A stretch of 64,000 nucleotides of DNA from a virus. The notes beneath the pieces are model-generated. The model was not told the origin of the DNA. It worked only from the letters and a program-made list of their open reading frames with translations, and did no database searches. The DNA lies in IMG/VR virus record IMGVR_UViG_3300035698_016797, positions 1 to 64,000 of that record. The stretch is one strand, 5' to 3'. A program made the translations under genes and the position numbers. Below are positions 48,250 to 55,950 of this stretch, piece by piece. Each line of letters opens with the position of its first letter. Position 1 is the first letter of the stretch.

Positions 48250-48436
48250 CAACATTACAGTAGACAAAATCCCAGACGAAATTGAAGAATGCTTCAACCA
48301 AGCAGGAATCACACTGGAACAATTAGACGAAGCTTCTCTGCTTCTGGAAGAAAAATATGGAATCACGCTAGCACTCACAACCCACTTCGACAGTAAAGAA
48401 GAGGAACATATTGTTCTAGCCAGACCAATTCCGTAA
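48239..48436 (+). CDS. Small acidic protein after the RT
   Basis: 65 residues from MTVDNITVDKIPDEIEEC. The start overlaps the RT stop by eleven bases, so it is coupled to the RT. Acidic, helical. Possible RT partner; function unknown. Confidence 0.62.
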   Translation: MTVDNITVDKIPDEIEECFNQAGITLEQLDEASLLLEEKYGITLALTTHFDSKEEEHIVLARPIP

Positions 48437-48516
48437 ATATAGACTTTCGTTGACTTTGACTGCATAGACGTGCTCTTGACGGTGGGAATGAGGTAAAAAC
48501 CGTCACGGACGAGATC

Positions 48517-48547
48517 AAAAAGGAGTCTTATTTAAAAGACTTTTTCT
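48517..48547 (+). terminator. Intrinsic terminator of the Ubl-RT operon
   Basis: AGTCTT...AAGACT with A-rich 5' flank and TTTTTCTCG after it. Just before it, TTGACGGT (48477 area) pairs with ACCGTCA to form another stem-loop. Confidence 0.8.
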
Positions 48548-48663
48548 CGTTCTTTTATATTAATTCCTCTCATGCATATGCTATCAGCTCTGATGTTTCA
48601 TCTGAGTGTAGTTTACATTCACAGCGTAGAGCGACACGGGGTCGCCTCCTGCTGTTAGAACGA
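48547..48663 (+). other. Structured gap, possible fifth, diverged ncRNA locus
   Basis: TCGTTCT (48547 area) faces AGAACGA (48658 area). Between them lie CAGC followed by a GATG-TTT-CATC hairpin, a TGTA-GTT-TACA hairpin, and ACAGC..GCGAC-ACGGG-GTCGC..GCTGT. The last looks msd-like. But the ATT-GG and AAG-AAT signatures of the four clear loci are missing, so I do not count it with them. Confidence 0.35.
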
Positions 48664-48697
48664 CCGTCTACTGTTGAAAACACGAAAAGGAAAGCAA

Positions 48698-48892
48698 ATG
48701 TCAGATAAAGAACACAAAACGACAGAAAAGGTATTTTTAATACCCGAAGAAGAAGTGGTTATAATGACGTCAGACTCAAGCTCTGAGGTTGTACAAAAAC
48801 CAGAAGGTGTTTCTGTAAAATTGATTTCTCCAGAAGGAGTTACGGTTACAGAGGCAGACGCCAAAGATACGATCCTTCAGATAGAGGGATAA
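48698..48892 (+). CDS. Small acidic protein before ncRNA 1
   Basis: 64 residues from MSDKEHKTTEKVFLIPEE after AAAGGAAAG. Beta-like repeats (SVKLISPEGVTVTEADAKDT). Ends eight bases before the first ncRNA locus. Function unknown. Confidence 0.6.
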   Translation: MSDKEHKTTEKVFLIPEEEVVIMTSDSSSEVVQKPEGVSVKLISPEGVTVTEADAKDTILQIEG

Positions 48893-48900
48893 CATAACGC

Positions 48901-49071
48901 TGTAGATTGGTTTTAGCCAGATGTTTCATCTGGGAGATTATTACGTGGGCATCATAGTGAATACTACAAGTATTCACATTAAAGCCCCAGAGAGAGCCTA
49001 TCACGACTCGGCAGTCGTCCAAAGACGACTTTAGTCGTACCGGCTCACTCTCGGGGCTTAAAGAATCTACA
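48901..49071 (+). ncRNA. Retron-like ncRNA 1 (candidate msr-msd)
   Basis: a1 TGTAGATT (48901-48908) pairs perfectly with a2 AATCTACA (49064-49071). After a1 comes GG, so G48909 is the predicted branch G. msr-like hairpins: CCAGATG-TTT-CATCTGG (48917-48933) and GTGAATAC-TACAA-GTATTCAC (48957-48977). msd-like helix: AAGCCCC.GAGA.GAGCC (48982-48998) with GGCTC.CTCT.GGGGCTT (49042-49059), enclosing two ACGACT/AGTCGT hairpins. Template end AAAG precedes a2, so the predicted DNA begins CTTT. It sits between two genes with no terminator of its own. Confidence 0.72.
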
Positions 49072-49096
49072 AAACAAATAAAAGTGATATATACAT

Positions 49097-49750
49097 ATGG
49101 AACAACAAGAAGGTAACTTGGTGCCAATCTTCTTCTGTGAAAAACTTTCCAAAGCAGAAGTAATAGCTTGGCGAAGAGTTATCAACGTAGCATATTCCTC
49201 TCTATCCAAAGAGGAAAAGAGTGTAATTCCCCCGTTTTATGTGTACTGTACAATGGTGAGTTCTCTGTATCACACCTTTAATGCACATTTACATATGATG
49301 GAAAAGATGATGGATCAGTTCGCACAGGACAAAGTGTGGTCATATGCGTTCTTACAAGATCCTGAAATACGCAATGAGAACATTCCAGAAGAAGAGTTCC
49401 AAAGAATAGTAATAGCCAATCATCGTACACACTTGACTCCAGATCTTTCTCCAGAAATGGTAGTGTTTCACGAAATGTGGCACTTCATACTGTTCAGTCT
49501 TCATAAAATTCCGTACGTAGTAGAGAACAGGAAACAAGTCGAAGGAATGTGTGACAAGAATGCAATTATGTCATACGTTAGAATGTTGATTCGCAATCCT
49601 CAATACTCCTCCAACACAGAAGATGGAGAAGTGAGGTTGCTTGAGAAAAGAGTTAGACTGTGGCGCTCCCAAATGGAAGAAAAAGACATGCCATTAGCGC
49701 AAATCGAAAACAATATGCTCAAAGGAGTAGGAGAACTTCTCAATGACTGA
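49097..49750 (+). CDS. Zinc metallopeptidase-like protein
   Basis: 217 residues. VVFHEMWHFILFS contains H125-E126-x-x-H129, the HExxH zinc site; EGMCDKNAI about 25 residues later could provide the third ligand, as in SprT/IrrE-like gluzincins. The rest is not recognised. It lies directly after ncRNA 1 and before RuvB; its start overlaps none of them. A retron effector role is conceivable, but only from its position. Confidence 0.72.
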   Translation: MEQQEGNLVPIFFCEKLSKAEVIAWRRVINVAYSSLSKEEKSVIPPFYVYCTMVSSLYHTFNAHLHMMEKMMDQFAQDKVWSYAFLQDPEIRNENIPEEEFQRIVIANHRTHLTPDLSPEMVVFHEMWHFILFSLHKIPYVVENRKQVEGMCDKNAIMSYVRMLIRNPQYSSNTEDGEVRLLEKRVRLWRSQMEEKDMPLAQIENNMLKGVGELLND

Positions 49751-50822
49751 ATCAGTGACAATTAGTGAAGAGGGAGCACTTAGACCAACAACTCTCGAAT
49801 CTTTTGTTGGGCAAGAGAGCATTCTCGAACAAATACAAGTGTCATTGATTTCAGCACTTCGAAGAAAGGCTCCATTTCCACACCTATTGCTTGCAGGTCC
49901 ACCTGGACTTGGCAAGACAACGTTGGCAGAAATTGTGGCTCGTGAACGCGGAGTTCCATTTATTTCTGCGATGGCATCATCAATATCATCAGACGAAGAG
50001 TTAGACGCCATTTTTGGCAAGCTTCCAATTGATGGATACGACGTCCGAACTGGAAAGGTGGTAGACGAGGATTCTGTAATACAGGCAGTAGTGTTCGTTG
50101 ACGAAGTTCACAGACTCAAGAGATCTGTAACAGAAACTCTGCACACCGCACTAGAAGACTTTAGAGTTACTCTTAAAAAGAAAAATCCAGTAACCGGACA
50201 AAACAATGCGGAACTTTACTGGCTTCCTCGCTTCACATTTATTGGCGCAACAAACTATCTTGGTACGTTACCAAGACCTTTCGTAGACAGATTCCCTCTA
50301 CAGTTCATTTTCGAAACATACTCCGATGAAGATTTATCATCTGTGATCTCTTTTTCAAGCAAACAACTAGGTTTTAACATTGATTCAGACAGTATCGCTG
50401 TTATTGCAAATAAAAGTAGAGGAACTCCACGAATTGCAAACAGGTTCTTGCTACTTTGCAGAGATGTTGCGATTGCGATGCTCGACGGAAGTGTAGAGTT
50501 TGACAACAGCATTACAATACAACACGTTGAAGAAATGCTTCGCATTCAAGAGATTGATGATCTTGGATTGTCAAGATTAGACAGGAGAGTTCTTCAATAT
50601 CTTGCGACCATGAAACGTCCTGTTGGACTGAAGTCGGTAGCTCAGGGCGTTGACGAAGATGTCAAAACAATTGAATTCTTTGTTGAACCATGGCTTGTGA
50701 AACAGAAGTTGATAGCCAAAACCAGCCGTGGTCGCATCGTTACAACACTTGGTCAAAGACATATTGGAGATCAAGTAGAAGATTTGGATACGTTTGGACT
50801 CAGAAGATTAGTACAATCATAA
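49743..50822 (+). CDS. ruvB: Holliday-junction branch-migration helicase RuvB-like
   Basis: 359 residues. LRPTTLESFVGQESI, Walker A GPPGLGKTT (52-60), Walker B VVFVDEVHRL (about 117-126), and ATNYLGTLPRPFVDRF (sensor 1/arginine-finger region) match RuvB, including the C-terminal winged-helix part (LDRRVLQYLATMKRPVGLKS). RuvB is the AAA+ motor on four-way DNA junctions. Some family motifs are changed, so it is a diverged phage version. It overlaps the peptidase stop. Confidence 0.9.
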   Translation: MTESVTISEEGALRPTTLESFVGQESILEQIQVSLISALRRKAPFPHLLLAGPPGLGKTTLAEIVARERGVPFISAMASSISSDEELDAIFGKLPIDGYDVRTGKVVDEDSVIQAVVFVDEVHRLKRSVTETLHTALEDFRVTLKKKNPVTGQNNAELYWLPRFTFIGATNYLGTLPRPFVDRFPLQFIFETYSDEDLSSVISFSSKQLGFNIDSDSIAVIANKSRGTPRIANRFLLLCRDVAIAMLDGSVEFDNSITIQHVEEMLRIQEIDDLGLSRLDRRVLQYLATMKRPVGLKSVAQGVDEDVKTIEFFVEPWLVKQKLIAKTSRGRIVTTLGQRHIGDQVEDLDTFGLRRLVQS

Positions 50823-50838
50823 ACAGGAGACTGGAAAA

Positions 50839-51267
50839 ATGACAAGTGAAGAAGCGACTGTGCTTATTGATTCTGTCAAAGTGATGACAGGAGTTATGAT
50901 AGAAGCACTGGAAGAAATCAAACAAATCAAAACTCGTATGGAATTCCAGACTGCACTACAGTCTACAATTGCATCCTCATTAAGAGATGAAAATACAACC
51001 GTAGCCGAATTTCTCGCCGACATCAGTGCCAGCTCAGGTCTGACAGCCGAATGTGAAACAGAAATGCGAGATTTTTTCGCAATCTCAGATCCAGAGACTG
51101 CTTTTTCAGGACCAATAGGAACGGATGAAACTCCTCCAGAGAGAGAGGTTGACGAAGAAGTTGAAGTACGTCATTATGGAGATTTGGAAGATCTGACCCA
51201 ATCCATGGACTCAGACGGTCTTCCTGTAGATCCAAAAGAACTCGAAGATGCAGCAGGTATTTACTAA
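50839..51267 (+). CDS. Hypothetical acidic helical protein
   Basis: 142 residues. Helical N-terminus (MIEALEEIKQIKTRMEFQTA), acidic C-terminus. Starts 17 bases after RuvB. It may be a RuvB partner, but no motif supports this. Ends eight bases before ncRNA 2. Confidence 0.6.
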   Translation: MTSEEATVLIDSVKVMTGVMIEALEEIKQIKTRMEFQTALQSTIASSLRDENTTVAEFLADISASSGLTAECETEMRDFFAISDPETAFSGPIGTDETPPEREVDEEVEVRHYGDLEDLTQSMDSDGLPVDPKELEDAAGIY

Positions 51268-51274
51268 TTTTTAA

Positions 51275-51523
51275 TTGATCAATTGGCTTGATTCATCAAG
51301 TGTCACGTTAGTTTTCTAGTTCCATGTGCCGGTTGTTTGCAGGATTCGTAAACAGAATGGCTTTGGTTAGATTACTTGAGTGGTATATTGTGAATCGTTT
51401 GTGATGTATCATCACAATGTGACAATGTGCAAGAGTATATTTTATGTTGACTCACTCTGGCGGCCTGGTAACTTATTGTATAACTTACCAGGCAGCCTAA
51501 GATGGTCAAAAAGAATTGATCAA
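51275..51523 (+). ncRNA. Retron-like ncRNA 2 (candidate msr-msd)
   Basis: a1 TTGATCAATT (51275-51284) pairs with a2 AATTGATCAA (51514-51523); GG follows a1 (predicted branch G51285). Hairpins: CTTGA-TTCA-TCAAG (51287-51300), TTGTGATG-TAT-CATCACAA (51399-51417). msd-like composite helix: TTGAC (51447), GGC, GCCTGGTAA (51463-51471) with TTACCAGGC (51485-51493), GCC, GTCAA (51505-51509). AAAAAG precedes a2. Independent of gene frames; the following gene starts 28 bases later. Confidence 0.7.
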
Positions 51524-51550
51524 CAAGTTTATATTTAGAAGAGGAATAAA

Positions 51551-51895
51551 ATGGACATAATCATAAACTATGTACCAAACGGAATTTGCATTGACGAATT
51601 CAACTTTGAACAGGAGTATGAAAAGTCAATACGTAGGTATGCACGCGCAGTTAAGGATGGGGTTCGAACTCACACCTATAGAATAAGAACGTGTCTTGGA
51701 ATCGAAATGATAAGACTCCTTATTTTTCGTAAAGAATTTCCAGCTGAAGACGTTCAAGTAATCTGGAATAATAACCTAATTACGTTTGACGATACTGCGA
51801 GAACTGATTGGTGGCCAAACGGATTTTGTGACAGAAAAGACAGAATTCTCGAAGAATTTCTAGGATGGAACAAACCATTAGTAACGGAGGAATGA
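51551..51895 (+). CDS. Hypothetical protein
   Basis: 114 residues. Basic middle (SIRRYARAVKDGVRTHTYRI), Trp/Asn-rich end. AAGAGGAATAAA site precedes the ATG. Not recognised. Confidence 0.6.
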   Translation: MDIIINYVPNGICIDEFNFEQEYEKSIRRYARAVKDGVRTHTYRIRTCLGIEMIRLLIFRKEFPAEDVQVIWNNNLITFDDTARTDWWPNGFCDRKDRILEEFLGWNKPLVTEE

Positions 51896-51898
51896 AGG

Positions 51899-52204
51899 AT
51901 GAGCAAGGGTAAGAATAGCAAACAGGCAAACGCGAAACGTGAACGTCAAAAAAGACGCAGAGACGAAAAACGTAATCGCACCAAAGCAGAGCGCAAAGCA
52001 CGCAGAGCAGACATTAAACGAACCTCAAAGGTTGGAGTAAGACGCAACACCTCGAAAGAAGAAGATACCGAGCAATTGCACGCAATCGTTAAAGAAACGC
52101 TGAATCAAGCCGTAGGACATAAGCCTTCGGTAAATGCCGCTCAACTTTTTGACCAACATATGGCACTACAACAGTCAAAAACTGCGGAAGGAAGAGGAAG
52201 ATGA
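51899..52204 (+). CDS. Small highly basic protein
   Basis: 101 residues, first half very rich in Lys/Arg (KRERQKRRRDEKRNRTKAER). Probably nucleic-acid binding or disordered; not recognised. ATGA overlap with the RNA ligase. Confidence 0.62.
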   Translation: MSKGKNSKQANAKRERQKRRRDEKRNRTKAERKARRADIKRTSKVGVRRNTSKEEDTEQLHAIVKETLNQAVGHKPSVNAAQLFDQHMALQQSKTAEGRGR

Positions 52205-53274
52205 GTTCAGTTATAGCACCAGTGGCAACAATCGACAAAATCGAGCCACACCCAAACGCCGACAGACTCAAGCTTGCAACCGTACTAGGTTGGCAGACCG
52301 TCATTCCAATTGACAGTTCATGGAAAGAGGGAGACATCTGCGTCTTCGTTCCTCCAGACTGTCTACTTCCATCCAAGTGGGCAGAGCACTGGGGAGTGAC
52401 AAAATTCTTGGCCAAGAACAACAGAGTACGACGTATCAACCTTAGAGGAGAAGCGTCTTACGGATTTATCCAGCAGATTCCAGACGACATGTCTGTTACC
52501 ATTGGAGACAATCTCTCTGACGAGCTTGGTCTTGGCAAGTACTACCCTCCTCCTCCGAAGTGTAATGGTGGACCGAATCAAGGCAAGGGTGTGAGAACAC
52601 ATCCGTTGGTGCAGAAATACACCAACATCGAGTCCATCAGAAACTTCCCGTTCATTCTGGAGGTTGGAGAAGAGGTGGTAATCACAGAGAAAATTCACGG
52701 CTCCAATGTTAAAATTGGTCTCGTCAATGGTGAAGAGGTTGCATCCTCCATGAAGGTTCAAAGGGCAAAACCTGAGCACGAGGGTGAGTCTCCCGACGAA
52801 CTTGTCAAGGCCAATCGCTACTGGGGACCATGGTTTGCCCCTGGAATCAAGGATCTCATCTACTCCATTTACGAATCCTGCAAACAACCGGCACAGATTC
52901 TCTTGTATGGAGAGGTGTACGGATCTGGCATTCAGAAGGGATTCATGTATGGCCTAGACCAAGACAAGCAAGGGTTCCTGTCATTCGACATTTTGGTACA
53001 AGGACACTACCTTGGCTGGGAAGAGTTCCACGAACTGTGCACAACCTTCGGGGTTGGTACTCCAACCATCCTTTACAGAGGTCCGTTCATAGACCTTGCC
53101 CACATCAAAACCATTTGCGATGGCAACACATCTCTTGGTGGAGATCATGTGAGAGAGGGTGGAGTAATCAGACCCGTTGTGGAACGTCGCGCAGAAAAGG
53201 GTAACAGAGTTTGCTTCAAGTACAGAACCGACAGGTATCTTACTGGTAAGTTTGCAGACTCTCAAGACATATAG
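52201..53274 (+). CDS. RNA ligase (Rnl5/DraRnl-like)
   Basis: 357 residues. EKIHGSNVKIG contains the nucleotidyl-lysine motif K164-x-x-G; YGEVYGSGIQKG, EGGVIRPV and FKYRTDRYL are the later ligase motifs. An OB-fold-like N-terminus (IDKIEPHPNADRLKLATVLG) fits the Deinococcus DRB0094/Rnl5 family, which seals RNA nicks. Probably repairs RNAs cut by host anticodon nucleases, in keeping with the many phage tRNAs. Confidence 0.88.
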   Translation: MSSVIAPVATIDKIEPHPNADRLKLATVLGWQTVIPIDSSWKEGDICVFVPPDCLLPSKWAEHWGVTKFLAKNNRVRRINLRGEASYGFIQQIPDDMSVTIGDNLSDELGLGKYYPPPPKCNGGPNQGKGVRTHPLVQKYTNIESIRNFPFILEVGEEVVITEKIHGSNVKIGLVNGEEVASSMKVQRAKPEHEGESPDELVKANRYWGPWFAPGIKDLIYSIYESCKQPAQILLYGEVYGSGIQKGFMYGLDQDKQGFLSFDILVQGHYLGWEEFHELCTTFGVGTPTILYRGPFIDLAHIKTICDGNTSLGGDHVREGGVIRPVVERRAEKGNRVCFKYRTDRYLTGKFADSQDI

Positions 53275-53284
53275 GGTAAACACT

Positions 53285-53485
53285 ATGGCAAAAGCAGACG
53301 TTGAAAACATAGAGTTGTGTGAGTCTGGCTGTTGTGACGGATGGTCCTCTATGCTCAAAGAGGTGAATGGGGAGTGTCCAGAGTGTGAAACGCCAACAGT
53401 CGATGGAGAAGCTGCATATGGATGCAACTGGTCTCCATTTACCTGTACAACCTGTGGGTATAGAGGATGTGATGATTCTTGTTGA
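53285..53485 (+). CDS. Small Cys-rich zinc protein
   Basis: 66 residues from MAKADVENIELCESGCCDGW. Cys pairs CESGCC, CPEC, CTTC and CDDSC. Zinc binding probable. Function unknown. Confidence 0.62.
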   Translation: MAKADVENIELCESGCCDGWSSMLKEVNGECPECETPTVDGEAAYGCNWSPFTCTTCGYRGCDDSC

Positions 53486-53543
53486 GCCGAATGATGACTG
53501 TAAAATTCTCAAACGAGACTACTCTTAAATATAAAGGAACACT

Positions 53544-54104
53544 ATGAAAGAAATACTTGTCGTAGATATAGAAACCACAGGATTCCTGAAACAAGGTGGA
53601 CTGATTGTCGAAATTGGAATTGTCAGTCTTGATCTGGACACAGGTGGAATTTCCGTACTGTTTGACTCCGTCGTTAAGGAAGGTGGATTTGGCCGTCAAC
53701 ACGCACAATCACCATTCGGATGGATCTTCCAAAATTCAAACTTAACATATGAAGACGTTGTAGCCTCAGAAAACCTCAAATGTCATATGTATCAACTTCA
53801 GACGATCTTTGACAATCATCCACTCGGTGCAACGGCATTCAATAAACAGTTTGACTTCGGGTTCTTGAAAGCACGGGGGTTGCACTTCAGAGAGCTTCCG
53901 TGCATTATGCTTGAAGCCTGTCCTGTTGTTAACCTTCCTCCAAATCGTGGTCGTTCAACACCTAAATGGCCTAAGGTAGAAGAGGCGTGGGAATATCTCT
54001 TTCCAAACAATGATTATGTTGAACAACATCGTGCCATTGATGATGTTGAACATGAGGCGATGATTCTTCACGAACTTTACATGCTTGGAAGGTATACGAT
54101 ATGA
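53544..54104 (+). CDS. DnaQ-like 3'-5' exonuclease
   Basis: 186 residues. VVDIETTGFL (D8, E10) is Exo I; ATAFNKQFDFGFL Exo II; EQHRAIDDVEHEA Exo III with the HxxxxxD order of the DEDDh class. Single-domain exonuclease, DNA or RNA. ATGA coupled to the next gene. Confidence 0.9.
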   Translation: MKEILVVDIETTGFLKQGGLIVEIGIVSLDLDTGGISVLFDSVVKEGGFGRQHAQSPFGWIFQNSNLTYEDVVASENLKCHMYQLQTIFDNHPLGATAFNKQFDFGFLKARGLHFRELPCIMLEACPVVNLPPNRGRSTPKWPKVEEAWEYLFPNNDYVEQHRAIDDVEHEAMILHELYMLGRYTI

Positions 54105-54361
54105 CCATTGACACAAAAGCAAATGTTGGAGATGAAATCTTTGTCATTTTTGACAACGATATACAGAAGTGTAAAATTTTAGATATCAAAATCATTACTG
54201 CTGAAACCTATACCGTTGAGAAGTATTCAGTAATGGTGGAGACAGGTAGTCGTGGAGAGCGAAAATCCTTAACTGTACAAGATACAGACTTAGTCTTCAA
54301 GGTAGAAGGATTGATAAAGCATCCACACTGGTCACGAATTGCCAGAGCTAAGGCTAAATGA
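54101..54361 (+). CDS. Small paralogue of 29532
   Basis: 86 residues. VGDEIFVIFDNDIQKCKILD and LVFKVEGLIKHPHWSR match the family described at 29532. Function unknown. Confidence 0.7.
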   Translation: MTIDTKANVGDEIFVIFDNDIQKCKILDIKIITAETYTVEKYSVMVETGSRGERKSLTVQDTDLVFKVEGLIKHPHWSRIARAKAK

Positions 54362-54370
54362 GGTGACTCC

Positions 54371-54667
54371 ATGTCTATGAATCTTAATGTCACATTTGAT
54401 GGCCTGCCTGGAAGCCTAAGACAAACCTCAAGCCAAATCTCATACATGTGTATTGTTCAACCAGACGGTGCTATTCCCGGTATTCTCACTGGTAAAAAGG
54501 CAAAACATGCTCTTGAAATTTACTTACAGTGGATAAGATACTCTCTTAATGGAGTGTGGGAATCAGAAGAGGAATTACGAAGTGCTAACGCAGGCGTAAA
54601 AGAACACATTGAAAGCGTTAGGGGGATGATTCATTCATCCAAGAAAATTGAAGTATGGGTAATGTAA
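54371..54667 (+). CDS. Hypothetical protein
   Basis: 98 residues, small alpha/beta protein (SQISYMCIVQPDGAIPGILT). Lies between two paralogues of the 29532 family. Not recognised. Confidence 0.62.
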   Translation: MSMNLNVTFDGLPGSLRQTSSQISYMCIVQPDGAIPGILTGKKAKHALEIYLQWIRYSLNGVWESEEELRSANAGVKEHIESVRGMIHSSKKIEVWVM

Positions 54668-54681
54668 AATGAGGTGTTACA

Positions 54682-54966
54682 ATGCACTTTAGCTCAAAAT
54701 ACAACATTGATGATGAAGTCTTCCTTGTCCATCAAAACAGAATCATTAAAGGAAGTATTTTAGACATCAAAGTTGCCGTCAACAGAAAAAGAGGGCTTCC
54801 AACAAGTGCCCCTCCTGCTGCTAAGAGAATCTGTCTCATCTCTTACAATATTACATTCAAACTTCCTGGATCAAGAAAAGTCCACACAATGTGGCTAGAA
54901 GAAGAAGATGTTGTTTTCTACGTAGAAGGTTTGTTTTTCCACAAACGTTGGGGAAGTTCTAAATAA
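54682..54966 (+). CDS. Small paralogue of 29532
   Basis: 94 residues. IDDEVFLVHQNRIIKGSILD and VVFYVEGLFFHKRW show the family motifs; the middle has an insertion (KRGLPTSAPPAAKRI). Confidence 0.7.
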   Translation: MHFSSKYNIDDEVFLVHQNRIIKGSILDIKVAVNRKRGLPTSAPPAAKRICLISYNITFKLPGSRKVHTMWLEEEDVVFYVEGLFFHKRWGSSK

Positions 54967-54974
54967 CTTTCTAA

Positions 54975-55431
54975 TGGAGTGAACGAAGAGTCTACGCTGA
55001 GAGAAGTGTGATGTGCCCTCTTGAAAGGGTATGGTAAAACTTCGCTACGGACGGAGGAATATCTCTTCGGAAGAACATCCTTGGTGGGATGCATACCACT
55101 AAGGAACCGAGTGAAAGTCTCGGCCACCTATTTTGATGTACAGCGTTAGCTCATGATGGCGAGAGCGTCCTGTAATTGGGTATGGCGGAGGTTCGAGTCC
55201 TCTCCTGTACATCTTTATGTTGTCCAAAAGTCCCACTGCTCATGGTGGAGTAAAGGGAACGTGCTTGGTCTTACTAGCTGTGGGACGCCTGTTTATAGGT
55301 AGCGGAAGCTAGGAGGCTGTTTCTCCGGTCTGTTTTGGCAGGTGCAGTCGTCAGATACGTTTGCACTGAGGTGTACTTTAATGTGAAAAATGGGTCACAT
55401 TAATGCCCAACCTGCCCCCTACATTTTTTTT
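54975..55431 (+). ncRNA. Large structured RNA with embedded tRNA-like domain
   Basis: About 450 bases without a frame, ending in a terminator-like 3' domain: GGCAGGT (55337 area) pairs with ACCTGCC (55410 area), followed by CCCCTACATTTTTTTT. A tRNA-like domain is closed by GATGTACAG/CTGTACATC (55135-55213): D-arm GCTC...GAGC and T-arm GGAGG-TTCGAGT-CCTCT, but the acceptor is nine pairs and there is no CCA. Other helices: TCCTTGGTGG...CCACTAAGGA, CCGAG...CTCGG, GTCCCAC...GTGGGAC, TAGC-GGAA-GCTA, TTAATGTG...CACATTAA. Giant phage RNAs such as GOLLD may contain tRNAs; I cannot establish a match. Confidence 0.6.
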
Positions 55432-55456
55432 CCAATCCAAACAAGAAAGGTATATC

Positions 55457-55715
55457 ATGACAACCAGAGTATGGAATATGCGGTAATGCTTGGGGATACG
55501 AACCCTTGACTACAGCAAATGTGCACGAAATAACATGCAGGTCGTGTAAAAAGAATATGGGTTCATACTTAGAGAAGGAGCGCAAGCGAGAAGAGCGTGT
55601 ACTGCGTAACCTACAAAGACAAATACGCAAAATAGCCGCTACTATTCTCGAACTTGAGAATGAAAAGCGGGCCGTGAGCAAAAAGATCAGCGACATGTTA
55701 AACAAAATTCAATAA
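55457..55715 (+). pseudogene. Frameshifted or recoded zinc-ribbon/coiled-coil gene
   Basis: Starts at ATG after AAGAAAGG: MTTRVWN, then the frame stops. In the +1 frame the sequence continues CGNAWGYEPLTTANVHEIT, then CRSCKKNMG and a coiled-coil tail to 55715. Reading AAT-A-TGC with one base skipped gives a continuous protein with CG...CRSC. I do not know if this is programmed +1 frameshifting, a real mutation or an assembly error. A TTG at 55506 would otherwise start a shortened protein. Confidence 0.55.
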
Positions 55716-55731
55716 AGTCAGGAGAAGTATT

Positions 55732-55932
55732 ATGGGACTGAAAGAATTTAGAGATCCAAACGGCGAAGCACGTCGTCCAGAGTGGAATCGTCCAAACAAA
55801 AAAGCAGCAGCAAATCTCAAGAGACGCGTAAAGGGACACAACTCCGTCATTGGTGGTGTACCCTCCAACGTTGTATCTTCTCATACCGGCAACTGTCCCG
55901 GAAGCATGAAAATTCCCGGACGCGGAGCATAA
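55732..55932 (+). CDS. Small basic protein
   Basis: 66 residues (MGLKEFRDPNGEARRPEWNR). Basic, Pro/Gly-rich. AGGAGAAG precedes the ATG. Ends 18 bases before ncRNA 3. Confidence 0.58.
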   Translation: MGLKEFRDPNGEARRPEWNRPNKKAAANLKRRVKGHNSVIGGVPSNVVSSHTGNCPGSMKIPGRGA

Positions 55933-55950
55933 TCAGACAGACCTGACAAT

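Noticed and set aside
48547-48663. Fifth retron-like locus
   Set aside because: It has a GATG-TTT-CATC hairpin and a closing helix but lacks the GG after a1 and the AAG before a2, so it is kept only as a structured gap.
48901-51523. Hammerhead ribozyme
   Set aside because: GATG-containing hairpins recall CTGATGA, but the full core CTGATGA...GAAA...GTC is not present.
54975-55431. RNase P RNA or group I intron
   Set aside because: I could not find the conserved P4 strands of RNase P (such as GAGGAAAGTCC) or the P3-P7 core of a group I intron.
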